A DNA stretch of 8,689 bases, taken from positions 1 through 8,689 of the forward strand of contig VBLN01000036.1 of the NCBI GenBank assembly GCA_005878685.1, given 5' to 3'. A program made the translations under genes and the position numbers. The number at the start of each line of letters is the position of its first letter. The stretch's first letter is position 1. The notes beneath the pieces were generated by a model. It did no database searches. It was not told the DNA's origin and saw nothing but the letters and a program-made list of their open reading frames with translations. Origin of the DNA: Deltaproteobacteria bacterium. GTDB taxonomy: Bacteria; Desulfobacterota; Binatia; UBA9968. Of this stretch, positions 1 through 6,425 are shown piece after piece.

Positions 1-540
1 CAAGTACCCAGGCTCGACCTCCTTGAGGAATCGCAGATTGGTCATGTAGATTGAGAAAAAGAGCCCGCTCAGGATCGCCACCTCGACGCCGCCAAGGTCC
101 GGCTGGCCGGCGCTGCCCGCAAAAATGATTCCCACTCCAAGCGTCCCTACAAGGAGCGCCATCAGATTGAGCTTGGAGATAGCCTCGTGAAACAAAACTC
201 GGGCAAAGACAAAGACAAAAATGGGTGCCGTATACTGCAAGACGATCGCGTTGGCTGCGCTGGTAAGCTTATTGGCAGAGACAAAGAGGCTGATAGCGAC
301 CGTATAGCTGAGCACAGAAACTAGGAGGGGTAGATTGATTGTCCAACTCTTTCTCTTGATCCACAGAACGAAGAAGAGAGACGCGAAAAGGCTGCGGTAA
401 AAAACAATCGTCAGCGGATGAAGCTCCAGGGACTTAATGAAAACTCCCGCTAGACTCCATAGGACCGCTGTGACGAGGATCAGGAGTCTGCCGCTGTTCA
501 CGCCAGGATTCGCCGCATAGCTCTTTTCCTCGATTGACAT
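1..540 (-). CDS. EamA/DMT-family membrane transporter, C-terminal part cut by window edge
   Basis: The minus strand is open from the ATG at 540 to the window edge (180 codons, no stop), so the end of the gene is missing. The translation is strongly hydrophobic. After a short polar N-terminus (residues 1-17) there are about five to six predicted membrane segments, near 18-36, 43-60, 70-88, 95-115, 125-141 and 152-168. Stretches such as AVLWSLAGVFIK, YTAPIFVFVFARVLFHE and the GTLGVGIIFAG helix are typical of the first EamA repeat of drug/metabolite exporters, which usually have ten helices in two repeats. The substrate cannot be told from sequence. An AGGTG lies about nine bases before the ATG. 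The frame stays open further upstream but offers no other start codon nearby. It diverges from the broken SUMF1-like gene across only 33 bp. Family assignment is confident; function is not. Confidence 0.85.
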   Translation of the reverse strand, partial: MSIEEKSYAANPGVNSGRLLILVTAVLWSLAGVFIKSLELHPLTIVFYRSLFASLFFVLWIKRKSWTINLPLLVSVLSYTVAISLFVSANKLTSAANAIVLQYTAPIFVFVFARVLFHEAISKLNLMALLVGTLGVGIIFAGSAGQPDLGGVEVAILSGLFFSIYMTNLRFLKEVEPGYL

Positions 541-573
541 TTTGACCGCACCTGCCTTAGAAATTTCTTTATC

Positions 574-1240
574 ATGCCGGCTCTGAAAAAAGAATTTGTT
601 TTCGACATGGTCCTTATCCCCGAGGGAGCCTTTCTCATGGGAAGCGATGATGGAATGGATAATGAGAGGCCGGTGCATCGAGTATGGGTGGACAGCTTTA
701 TGATGGGAACATTTCCCGTGACTAACAGAGAGTACGAAATCTTTGTCCAGGACGGAGGCGGTCGTCGGTGTCGGTTGGTACGATGCGGCAGCTTACTGCA
801 ACTGGTTAAGCGAGCGTACTGGAAAACAATTCCGTCTCCCGACAGAAGCGGAATGGGAGCGTGCGGCTCGCGGCGGGCAAGAAAGTCAGAAATATCCTTG
901 GGGCAATGAGCCGCCTTGGGAGCGAGCTTATCCCGGCTATGACCTCGAGACGGGCGGCCCCGACCGGGTCGGCCTGAACGAGCCGAACGGCTTTGGCCTC
1001 TACGATATGAGTGAAGGTGTTCACGAGTGGTGCGCCGACTTTTATGATCCGAACTATTATCAAACATCCCCGGAAAGAAATCCGGTGGGTCCACCGTTCG
1101 GGGTCAGAAAGGTCTCGCGCGGTGGCTCCTGGCGTCACCGAATCAAATTCAGCCGCTGCGCGGCGCGAAGCTCCCTGAACCCTGCCTTCAAGTATGCGGA
1201 TTATGGTTTTCGCGTGGCGATGACCTTGAGACTGCCTTAA
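574..1240 (+). pseudogene. SUMF1/FGE-sulfatase-like domain gene, frameshifted and internally shortened
   Basis: Two overlapping reading frames encode the two parts of one formylglycine-generating-enzyme-like (C-type-lectin fold) domain. The first, from ATG 574, carries LIPEGAFLMGSDDG, ERPVHRVWVDSF and PVTNREYEIFVQD. The second, in the +1 frame from about 755 to the stop at 1238-1240, carries VVGVGWYDAAAYCNWLSE, RLPTEAEWERAARGG, YPWGN, GLYDMSEGVHEWCADFYD, VSRGGSW and a final YGFRVAM. The family normally has about 20 residues between the FV-x-D and PVVGVSW motifs, and these are absent, so a deletion of a length not divisible by three is likely at about 748-760. The CAARS cysteine is present, but the upstream partner cysteine of true sulfatase-activating FGE is not. 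Even when intact it was probably a non-FGE member of the family. No ribosome-binding site is visible before 574. A sequencing or assembly error is the main alternative. Confidence 0.8.
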
Positions 1241-1273
1241 TCGGAAACGGCGAAAGCCCGAGGCGTTCGAATG

Positions 1274-1738
1274 TCAGGAGGAACCCTTGGGGTCGGCGTC
1301 GGAAACCACCGAGACTTTTACGGCTGCAGTTACGTCAGAGGTCAGTCGCACCGGCACCTCATAGTCTCCCAGCAGTTTAATCGGCTCACCGAGATCGATC
1401 CGGCGACGCTCGACCTCAAACCCTTTCGCCTTCAGCGCCTTCTCGATATCGATATTGGTCACCGAGCCGAAGAGTTTACCCTCTTCTCCGGTTTTGACAG
1501 GTATCATGAGAGAAACTTGAGACAGCTTTTCTGCCAAGGTTTGGGCCTGTTTTAAGACCCGCTCCTTCTGTGACGCGACCACCCGCTTCTGATGCTCAAA
1601 GCTGTTTAGATTTTTCTTGTTGGCGATGAGGACCAGCCGGCGTGGCAGCAGGTAGTTGCGCGCATAGCCGTCTCGAACTCGCACCACCTCCCCCATCTTG
1701 CCCAGGTTCGGAATATCCTCTTTTAAAATCACTTCCAT
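1274..1738 (-). CDS. rplI: 50S ribosomal protein L9 (bL9)
   Basis: This encodes a 154-residue protein of usual bL9 length, bound to 23S rRNA domain V at the base of the L1 stalk. The N-terminal RNA-binding domain (1-50) contains MEVILKEDIPNLGKMGEVV, VRDGYARNYLLP and the lysine/asparagine turn IANKKN. A long connecting helix (about 45-75, EHQKRVVASQKERVLKQAQ) follows, then a C-terminal domain with KLFGSVTNIDIEKAL and GEYEVPVRL-like GDYEVPVRL. The frame extends far upstream, but the ATG at 1738 is chosen because GGAGG lies five bases before it and the protein then begins exactly as the family does. It starts 11 bp after the DUF2232 stop, as in the conserved DUF2232-rplI pair. The usual next gene, dnaB, is absent here. 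Instead rplI converges with the broken SUMF1-like gene. Confidence 0.97.
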   Translation of the reverse strand: MEVILKEDIPNLGKMGEVVRVRDGYARNYLLPRRLVLIANKKNLNSFEHQKRVVASQKERVLKQAQTLAEKLSQVSLMIPVKTGEEGKLFGSVTNIDIEKALKAKGFEVERRRIDLGEPIKLLGDYEVPVRLTSDVTAAVKVSVVSDADPKGSS

Positions 1739-1741
1739 AAT

Positions 1742-1748
1742 CTCCTCC
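1742..1748 (-). promoter_or_regulatory. Ribosome-binding site that fixes the rplI start
   Basis: On the minus strand this reads GGAGGAG, with GGAGG five bases before ATG 1738. It lies next to the end of the DUF2232 gene and selects the internal ATG over the much longer upstream-open frame. Confidence 0.8.
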
Positions 1749-1749
1749 G

Positions 1750-2706
1750 TCAGGACGCCCCTCCGGGATTCAAGTCCTTCTTCTTCAAGCGGCGAAAATC
1801 TCCCCAGAGATCGAACAGGCCGAGGGCTACCACAAAAAGCGTGAAAACCTGCTCGAAGAAAATAAGCACATAGGCCAAGCTGCGCAAGAAATGAGGAACA
1901 TTTTTGTGATGAAAGTAATAGGCCACGATCGCCAGACCCTGAAAAAAATAAAAAACCACGCTCACCAGGAAAAGATTTAGAGCCGAGATCTTCCATGCCT
2001 CCCAACCGGCGGGAAGAAAGAGCGAGAGACCGGACAGGATAAAGCACCAAACAAGAGGTTCAGGCGCTTTCCATTCTCTCAAATCGCCCGCGGAGACAAT
2101 CACAGAACGCTGATCAGGAAAGCGCCGATAGAGCATGACCAGGTTCAGCAGCGTGACGATCGCAAAGCCAGCGAAGAGGAGAGCGGGCATGATCCTCACG
2201 ACCATTTCGGTGATTCGAGGCGCCTGCTCCCTCAGCAGCTCTGTGACTTCTCCGGAAAAACCCAGTTTCTCATAGGTCTTAAGCGAAAGCTCGATATTCT
2301 CCCTCAACATTGTGTCGAGGTCCCGCCACAAACTCGAAAGGGAGCCAAAACTGTAAAGTAAGATTCCCGAGACGGCGACGAACATCCCCCCAGACGCGGT
2401 CGCCACGACGTACTCTACGGGCCACCCGCGTCCGAGGGAAAAGAAAAGCAGGAGAACCATCAGCGCCACAAGGGAATAACCCCATTGCAACTCTTCGCCG
2501 CCGAACAGCATGAACAGAACGACTGCGAGCGCAAGCAGCCCCATGGCGCGCCCTTTGCCGTTCTTGATACCGAACCCCAGGATAGGCTGAGGGGCGAGCG
2601 CTATAAGCAAAAACCCCGCTAGCGGCAGTGCCATTCCGGAAAGAAAAAGCAACAGGCTACTGGCCAAGGCCAAAGCAAAACTTCTAAAGAGACCTAATCG
2701 ACTCAT
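1750..2706 (-). CDS. DUF2232 (YybS-like) integral membrane protein
   Basis: The product is a 318-residue, very hydrophobic protein. Membrane segments are visible near 8-40, 52-70, 74-92, 98-122, 172-195, 218-238, 243-262 and 278-302. A soluble stretch at about 125-170 (LWRDLDTMLRENIELSLKTYEKLG) lies between helices, and the C-terminus is basic (RRLKKKD). Position between rpsR and rplI, size and topology match the YybS/DUF2232 family, whose biochemical role is not established. The ATG at 2706 lies 26 bp after the rpsR stop, and no Shine-Dalgarno is visible before it (the sequence is pyrimidine-rich, ending ATTCCCC). Translation may therefore depend on coupling to rpsR. The family call rests on synteny and topology, since no short diagnostic motif is available. 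Confidence 0.82.
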   Translation of the reverse strand: MSRLGLFRSFALALASSLLLFLSGMALPLAGFLLIALAPQPILGFGIKNGKGRAMGLLALAVVLFMLFGGEELQWGYSLVALMVLLLFFSLGRGWPVEYVVATASGGMFVAVSGILLYSFGSLSSLWRDLDTMLRENIELSLKTYEKLGFSGEVTELLREQAPRITEMVVRIMPALLFAGFAIVTLLNLVMLYRRFPDQRSVIVSAGDLREWKAPEPLVWCFILSGLSLFLPAGWEAWKISALNLFLVSVVFYFFQGLAIVAYYFHHKNVPHFLRSLAYVLIFFEQVFTLFVVALGLFDLWGDFRRLKKKDLNPGGAS

Positions 2707-2732
2707 GGGGAATGGCTACGGGCAGCGGCGCT

Positions 2733-3029
2733 TCAATCCCTGGCTGTTGTAAAGGGCAGGAGAGCTATATTGCGCGCTCTCTTGACCGCAGCGGTGAGCA
2801 GCCGCTGGTGGCGCGCACAATTTCCGGAGATGCGACTCGGAGTGATCTTTCCTCTCTCGCTGACAAACTGGCCCACAACCTTCATGTCTTTGTAATCAAT
2901 CTTAAGCTCCTTGTCCGCACAAAACCGACACACCTTGCGGCGGATCATGAACCGCCTTCGACCCGGACCGCGCTCGTCTTCTGTCGGCTCGCCGCGGTTC
3001 ATTCTTGGAGCTGGAGTTCTGTATGCCAT
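2733..3029 (-). CDS. rpsR: 30S ribosomal protein S18 (bS18), zinc-binding type
   Basis: A 98-residue protein if started at ATG 3029. The core [37 protein letters not shown] and [12 protein letters not shown] is unmistakable bS18, which pairs with S6 on the platform of the small subunit. Cys34, Cys37, Cys71 and His74 form a CxxC...CxxH set, so this is the zinc-binding (C+) form rather than the cysteine-free paralogue. The first 26 residues are a basic, proline-rich extension. A GTG at 3041 is an in-frame alternative start (four residues longer, with AAAGGG seven bases before it). The ATG has GAGGT twelve bases upstream and lies four bases after the stop of the ssb fragment, which would suit reinitiation. 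Confidence 0.95.
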   Translation of the reverse strand: MAYRTPAPRMNRGEPTEDERGPGRRRFMIRRKVCRFCADKELKIDYKDMKVVGQFVSERGKITPSRISGNCARHQRLLTAAVKRARNIALLPFTTARD

Positions 3030-3033
3030 GGGT

Positions 3034-3105
3034 CTAATCACACCTCATCCCTTTAGGGTTACGACTCAGGTTCCCCATCAGGATAACCTTGTTGTACTCC
3101 ACCAT
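3034..3105 (-). pseudogene. ssb: Truncated ssb: 23-codon N-terminal fragment of single-stranded DNA-binding protein
   Basis: Between rpsF and rpsR the minus strand encodes a 23-residue peptide from ATG 3105 to TAG 3036-3034. Its first 17 residues contain NKVILMGNLSRNP after MVEY. That is the first beta-strand of the SSB OB-fold, where the family reads N-K-V-I-L-x-G-N-L-x-x-D-P. Homology stops abruptly after Asn-Pro, and the remaining residues (KGMRCD) are encoded by the leader of rpsR. In many bacteria ssb lies exactly here, between rpsF and rpsR, so this looks like what is left after deletion of the rest of the gene. The alternative is a kept leader peptide: its stop lies between the two possible rpsR starts and four bases before ATG 3029, as in translational coupling. 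Only a weak AAGAAG precedes the ATG. Confidence 0.75.
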
Positions 3106-3146
3106 CGGACGCTTCTTGTGTGACCGCTGGAAGAACAGCCTGCGGG

Positions 3147-3512
3147 CTACGCGTTCGATTTCGCCACACCCTCCTCTGTTTTTTTGCTAGTTGTTTCAGC
3201 CTGTTTTGGCTGCAATGCCGGCTTCCCAGTTTCATCCAAACGGACAGTCAGGTAACGGAGCACCTCGTCCATCAACTTCATATTCCGTTCTAGCTCATCA
3301 ACCGCGCGGCCCGTGGCGCAATATTGAAGGAGGACGTAGTAGCCTTTGGCCTGCTTTTGGATCCGGTAGGCGAGGTCCCGCAGCCCCCACTCCTCGACCT
3401 GAGAAACCGTTCCACCTTGTCCATCGATAATCGCCTTGAACCTGTCGATGAACTCTTTCGCTCGGCCTCCCAGATCAGGATGGATGATAAAAAGGGTCTC
3501 GTACGGCGTCAC
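3147..3512 (-). CDS. rpsF: 30S ribosomal protein S6 (bS6)
   Basis: A 121-residue protein. YETLFIIHPDL (4-14), VSQVEEWGLRDLAYRIQKQAKGYYVLLQY (37-64) and the LERNMKLMDEVLRYLTVRLDE block (75-95) are the hallmark segments of bS6, the dimer partner of S18. The C-terminal tail (about 100-121) is rich in Lys, Glu, Thr and Gln and probably disordered, a common variable tail. The start is GTG at 3512, the only one that yields the family N-terminus. A weak AGAGAG lies about 13 bases upstream. It is separated from pth by 134 bp, the longest gap between protein genes in this run, and may begin its own transcript. Confidence 0.96.
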   Translation of the reverse strand: MTPYETLFIIHPDLGGRAKEFIDRFKAIIDGQGGTVSQVEEWGLRDLAYRIQKQAKGYYVLLQYCATGRAVDELERNMKLMDEVLRYLTVRLDETGKPALQPKQAETTSKKTEEGVAKSNA

Positions 3513-3575
3513 AGTTGTTTTTTCTCTCTTTCAGTCAAGTTCTTTTGTGCTTACCACAACAACTCATGCATTACA

Positions 3576-3581
3576 ATTATA
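3576..3581 (-). promoter_or_regulatory. Candidate -10 box upstream of rpsF
   Basis: On the minus strand the gap between pth and rpsF contains a perfect TATAAT, about 64 bases before the rpsF GTG. At 17-18 bases further upstream no good TTGACA match is seen (only a pyrimidine-rich ACCTTT), so this is a half-supported sigma-70 promoter. A small hairpin, TTGTG-GTAAG-CACAA (3545-3559), lies between it and the gene. I could not recognise the known S6:S18 leader motif. Confidence 0.35.
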
Positions 3582-3646
3582 GCTCCACACGTCTTAAAAA
3601 AGGTAGGGCACGGACAAAACCCAAGATCCGACGCGTCTGGAAACGA

Positions 3647-4231
3647 TCACGATTCTCCCCCCTCTAATCTGGCACGATTAAATATCTCCATGGCGCGATG
3701 CGGTCCCTTCTCAAGCAAAGTCTCGACCGCCTCTGCAGCCCTAGAAACTATATCCGGGAGGAGAATTGCCTCCTCCGGTGAGAAGGGCTCAAGGACGTAA
3801 TCCGTCGGATCTATTTCTTGGGGAGGCCGCCCAACACCCACGCGAACTCGGATGAAGTTCTGATCCCCCAAAGCCTCCAGAATGGAAATGACCCCTTGAT
3901 GCCCTGCCGCTCCACCCTTCTGCCGGATGCGAATTCGCCCAAAGGGCAAATCTAGCTCATCGTAGATAACAATGAGGTCTTTAACTTCAACTCCGAGGTC
4001 GCTGCACAAGCGTCGAGCAGCGTCCCCGCTATGGTTCATGTAGGTTTGAGGCTTGACCAGCAGGACTTTCTCACCATCCGTTTGCCAGTCGCCGACGAGG
4101 GAGTGATATTTTCTCCGCCGGACGACGACCCGGTTCTCCGAGGCGAGCCGATCCACAACCATAAAACCAACGTTGTGCCTCGTCTGCTCATACTTGTTCC
4201 CCGGATTCCCCAGACCTAAAACGACCTTCAC
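3647..4231 (-). CDS. pth: Peptidyl-tRNA hydrolase
   Basis: A 194-residue cytoplasmic enzyme of normal Pth length that cleaves the ester bond between peptide and tRNA in drop-off products, recycling the tRNA. Visible motifs are VLGLGNPGNKYEQTRHNVGF (4-23) with Asn9 and the catalytic His19, KPQTYMNHSG (60-69) with Asn66, and VIYDELDLPFGRIRI (88-102) with Asp91, the residue that orients the histidine. A GGAAGHQGV segment stands where many homologues have GGHNGL, so the substrate-binding Asn is replaced by Gln. The start is GTG at 4231, with a weak GGGA nearby. It follows rplY after 33 bp, and the ctc-pth pair is conserved in many bacteria. The ychF gene often found beyond pth in similar clusters is absent here. 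Confidence 0.96.
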   Translation of the reverse strand: MKVVLGLGNPGNKYEQTRHNVGFMVVDRLASENRVVVRRRKYHSLVGDWQTDGEKVLLVKPQTYMNHSGDAARRLCSDLGVEVKDLIVIYDELDLPFGRIRIRQKGGAAGHQGVISILEALGDQNFIRVRVGVGRPPQEIDPTDYVLEPFSPEEAILLPDIVSRAAEAVETLLEKGPHRAMEIFNRARLEGGES

Positions 4232-4264
4232 GCAGGATTCCCGAAAGGCATGAGGAGAAACCCG

Positions 4265-4936
4265 TTAAGTTTCTGAGCCTTCCTCCTTTTTCTTCTCTTC
4301 CGGAGCAGCCGCAGGAACCTCGGCTCCCTCGACCACCGCCTCAGGAACAACCTCAGCAGGAGCCGGAGCCTCCTCCACAGTTGGAGGCACGACGGTCACA
4401 AGAGTGAGATTGGTCTCGTAGGTAGCGGCGACCCCTTCTGGCATCTGAAGCTCCGCCACATGGAGAGAATGGCCGATGTCCAGAGGGGTGACATCGACAT
4501 TGAAAAACTCTGGAATTTCCATCGGCAAACATTCCACCTCGATCTCGCGCACGACCGGCTGGAGAATCCCGCCGCGGACCACTCCCGCCGCCTTGCCGAC
4601 GAAATGGAGTGGAACCTTCGCCCGGATCTTCGCGGCAAGATCGACCTCATAGAAATCCGCATGGAGGATCTCCCCGGTAATCGGATGAAATTGCATCTCC
4701 TTGACGAGAGCCACTTTGTTGGCAAGCAGAGCGGACTCTGACTTGATGCGAATCAAATGCGAACCTTCGAGATCGGCAACTCGGCTTAAAAACTCCTTCT
4801 TGTTGATCTCCAACGGGACAGGATCGGTCTTCGGGCCATAAAAGATTCCTGGCAATTTTCCCTCGCGGCGGAGCTTCGGGGCCTTCTTGTGACTTCCAGA
4901 GTTACGCGGCTCGACTTGAATCTCGACGGTTTCCAA
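4265..4936 (-). CDS. rplY: 50S ribosomal protein L25/general stress protein Ctc (long TL5 form)
   Basis: A 223-residue protein that binds 5S rRNA. The N-terminal L25 domain (about 1-95) has KKAPKLRREGKLPGIFYGP (17-35), EINKKEF, GSHLIRI and QFHPITGEILHADFYEV (82-98). The C-terminal TL5/CTC domain (about 100-185) has KVPLHFVGKAAGVVRGGILQPVVREIEVECLP and ends near LTLVTVVPP. Residues 186-223 form a low-complexity tail rich in Pro, Ala, Glu and Val, ending in a Lys/Glu cluster and probably disordered. The start is a TTG at 4936, chosen because a strong GGAGGTGA sits six bases before it and the METVEIQVEPR N-terminus fits the family. It begins 39 bp after prs and is followed by pth, the order seen in the Bacillus prs-ctc-pth block. 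Confidence 0.95.
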   Translation of the reverse strand: METVEIQVEPRNSGSHKKAPKLRREGKLPGIFYGPKTDPVPLEINKKEFLSRVADLEGSHLIRIKSESALLANKVALVKEMQFHPITGEILHADFYEVDLAAKIRAKVPLHFVGKAAGVVRGGILQPVVREIEVECLPMEIPEFFNVDVTPLDIGHSLHVAELQMPEGVAATYETNLTLVTVVPPTVEEAPAPAEVVPEAVVEGAEVPAAAPEEKKKEEGSET

Positions 4937-4942
4937 AGAAAT

Positions 4943-4950
4943 TCACCTCC
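4943..4950 (-). promoter_or_regulatory. Strong ribosome-binding site deciding the TTG start of rplY
   Basis: On the minus strand this reads GGAGGTGA, six bases before the TTG at 4936. It is one of the two best Shine-Dalgarno matches in the window and compensates for the weak start codon. Confidence 0.8.
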
Positions 4951-4975
4951 AGTGTTGAATCTCGAATATTCCCGC

Positions 4976-5926
4976 TTAAACGAAAAGAGAACTGATGGAC
5001 TGCTCTTCGTGCGTGCGGCGGACCGCCTCGCCAATCAGATGGGCCACGGAGAGGACTTTGATCTTTTTGCACTTGTCTACCTCGGGCCTAAGAGGAATCG
5101 TGTTGGTTACGATGAGCTCCTCCAAAGGGGAATCGGCGATTTTTTGAATCGCCGGCCCTGAGAGTACCGCGTGGGTACAGCAACTTAGGATCTTCCTCGC
5201 CCCCTCCCTCTTCAGCGCCTCTGCGGCCATGGTTAGAGTCCCCGCTGTATCGACCATGTCGTCTAGCAGGACGGCCGTTTGTCCCTTGACTTGACCGATA
5301 ATATTCATCTCCGCCACGACGTTGGGGCCGACTCTCCGTTTATCAATAATCGCTAGCGAAGCGTCCAGACGGGTGGCAAAGTCTCTTGCCCGTTCCACCC
5401 CTCCTGCATCGGGAGAGACGATAGTGACCTCGTTGTGGTTCAATTGCTTCTTCAGATGTTGAAGGAGCACCGGCGTCGCGTAAAGATTGTCCACGGGTAT
5501 ATCGAAAAAACCCTGGATCTGGCCGGAATGGAGATCCATGGTGAGAATGCGGGAAGCCCCCGCAGTCGTGATCAGGTCAGCCACTAGCTTCGCGCTGATA
5601 GGGACCCGCGGAACCACCTTGCGGTCCTGCCGCGCATAGCCGTAGTAGGGGATGACCGCGGTAATCCTTTTCGCCGAGGCGCGTTTGAAGGCATCTAACA
5701 TGACGAGCAATTCCATGAGGTTATCATTGCCCGGAGCGCAGGTGGATTGAAGAACAAATACATCCCCACCGCGCACGTTTTCCTTGATCTCGACCTTGCT
5801 CTCCCCGTCGCTGAAGGTTTCCACAGTCGCCCTTCCCAAAGAGACGTGGAGATATTCGCAGACCTCACGCGCCAGCGGGAGATTGGAATTCCCGGCAAAG
5901 ATTTTCAGTTCTTCTCGCTGACTCAT
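4976..5926 (-). CDS. prs: Ribose-phosphate pyrophosphokinase (PRPP synthetase)
   Basis: A 316-residue class I enzyme, full length, making PRPP from ribose 5-phosphate and ATP for purine, pyrimidine, NAD, histidine and tryptophan synthesis. The N-terminus has KIFAGNSNLPLAREV and FSDGESKVEI (38-47). YYGYARQDRK (94-103) carries the ATP-binding Arg and Gln, and TMDLHSGQIQGFF (129-141) carries the metal-binding His133. VSPDAGGVERAR (170-181) follows, then the flexible catalytic loop DKRRVGPN (195-202) with Lys196 and Arg198. The PRPP-binding loop LDDMVDTAGTL (221-231) and the C-terminal SISSLFV complete it, and nothing is missing. ATG 5926 has no clear Shine-Dalgarno. Its leader contains two runs of eight T separated by one C. 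Confidence 0.97.
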   Translation of the reverse strand: MSQREELKIFAGNSNLPLAREVCEYLHVSLGRATVETFSDGESKVEIKENVRGGDVFVLQSTCAPGNDNLMELLVMLDAFKRASAKRITAVIPYYGYARQDRKVVPRVPISAKLVADLITTAGASRILTMDLHSGQIQGFFDIPVDNLYATPVLLQHLKKQLNHNEVTIVSPDAGGVERARDFATRLDASLAIIDKRRVGPNVVAEMNIIGQVKGQTAVLLDDMVDTAGTLTMAAEALKREGARKILSCCTHAVLSGPAIQKIADSPLEELIVTNTIPLRPEVDKCKKIKVLSVAHLIGEAVRRTHEEQSISSLFV

Positions 5927-5944
5927 CTATCGTTTCAATTGCGC

Positions 5945-5961
5945 AAAAAAAAGAAAAAAAA
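5945..5961 (-). other. Double T-tract (T8-C-T8) in the prs leader
   Basis: The transcript strand between tRNA-Gln and prs has eight T, one C and eight T, ending about 19 bases before the prs ATG. Just upstream is only a poor stem: GGG-ATAG-CCC, extendable by a GC pair across a bulge. It could be a weak intrinsic terminator or attenuator after the tRNA, a slippage-prone tract, or simply an AT-rich promoter element. The hairpin is too weak to call it a terminator. Confidence 0.3.
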
Positions 5962-6001
5962 CCTGCGGGCTATCCCATCAACGCGACCTTTTCGCAAAAG
6001 C

Positions 6002-6075
6002 TGGCTGGGCGGGAAGGATTCGAACCTTCGATACCGGATCCAAAGTCCGGGGCCTTACCGCTTGGCGACCGCCCA
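6002..6075 (-). tRNA. tRNA-Gln (anticodon TTG)
   Basis: A 74-base cloverleaf on the minus strand. The acceptor stem TGGGCGG pairs with CCGCCCA. The D arm is GCC-AAGCGGTAA-GGC. The anticodon stem CCGGA/TCCGG closes the loop CTTTGGA with anticodon TTG. The T arm is GAAGG-TTCGAAT-CCTTC, followed by discriminator G and an encoded CCA. The U1-A72 acceptor pair and discriminator G73 match bacterial tRNA-Gln. It reads CAA codons. It lies in the same direction between spoVG and prs and may be processed out of the operon transcript. Confidence 0.95.
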
Positions 6076-6125
6076 ACCCCGAACCCCCACCGCCAGAAGC
6101 TCCTCCAGCCTCTTAGAACAGCAAC

Positions 6126-6413
6126 TCATTCTCCTCCTAGCGCCCTCTGACCCTCTCTTTCAGCAAGCACCCTCTGATACTCCGCAACAATCCTTCCCTC
6201 GATCATCCTGCGGGCTTCATTATTGATGGGATGGGCGATATCTTTGTAGGTTCCGTCTCTTCGCTTCTTGCTGGGCATGGAGACAAACAGCCTGCTCGGG
6301 CCCTGAATGATCTTGAGGTCCCTAATGACGAAACAGCGATCGAACGTTATCGTCACATAAGCCCTGAGTTTCTCTTCGTCGACAGGAAAGACCCTAACCT
6401 CGGTGACCTCCAT
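6126..6413 (-). CDS. spoVG: SpoVG-family regulator
   Basis: A 95-residue protein with the complete SpoVG family pattern: MEVTEVRVFPV at the N-terminus, a central TFDRCFVIRDLKIIQGPSRLFVSMPSKKRRDGTYKDIAHPI (about 24-64), and a C-terminal helix MIEGRIVAEYQRVLAE. SpoVG proteins are small dimeric proteins with reported site-specific DNA/RNA binding in Firmicutes and Borrelia. Outside sporulating bacteria their targets are mostly unknown. ATG 6413 is preferred to GTG 6419 because AGGAGG lies five bases before the ATG and the GTG overlaps that site. It follows ispE by 61 bp and precedes tRNA-Gln and prs, keeping part of the Bacillus ispE-spoVG-prs order. Confidence 0.95.
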   Translation of the reverse strand: MEVTEVRVFPVDEEKLRAYVTITFDRCFVIRDLKIIQGPSRLFVSMPSKKRRDGTYKDIAHPINNEARRMIEGRIVAEYQRVLAEREGQRALGGE

Positions 6414-6416
6414 AGG

Positions 6417-6424
6417 CACCTCCT
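6417..6424 (-). promoter_or_regulatory. Ribosome-binding site deciding the spoVG start
   Basis: On the minus strand this reads AGGAGGTG, with AGGAGG five bases before ATG 6413. It overlaps the in-frame GTG at 6419, which argues against that longer start. Confidence 0.8.
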
Positions 6425-6425
6425 C

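Noticed and set aside
498..1094. Minus-strand frame of 198 residues opposite the SUMF1-like gene.
   Set aside because: It is antisense to clear SUMF1 motifs, is Arg/Ser/Pro-rich without a recognisable domain, and overlaps the real transporter start.
1241..1273. Bidirectional terminator between the convergent SUMF1-like gene and rplI.
   Set aside because: Only a weak CGAA/TTCG foldback is seen, with no T-tract on either side.
1739..2050. N-terminal extension of the L9 reading frame by about 100 residues.
   Set aside because: It overlaps the DUF2232 gene in another frame. The strong ribosome-binding site and the family N-terminus both place the start at 1738.
3513..3646. Possible S6:S18 autoregulatory RNA motif in the rpsF leader.
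   Set aside because: Only a 5-bp hairpin is visible and I could not find the conserved loop/bulge sequence. It would need a covariance search.
5747..6226. Plus-strand frame of 159 residues with a GGKDSNLRYRIQSPGP segment.
   Set aside because: It is the antisense translation of prs, its leader and tRNA-Gln. The segment is tRNA sequence read as protein.
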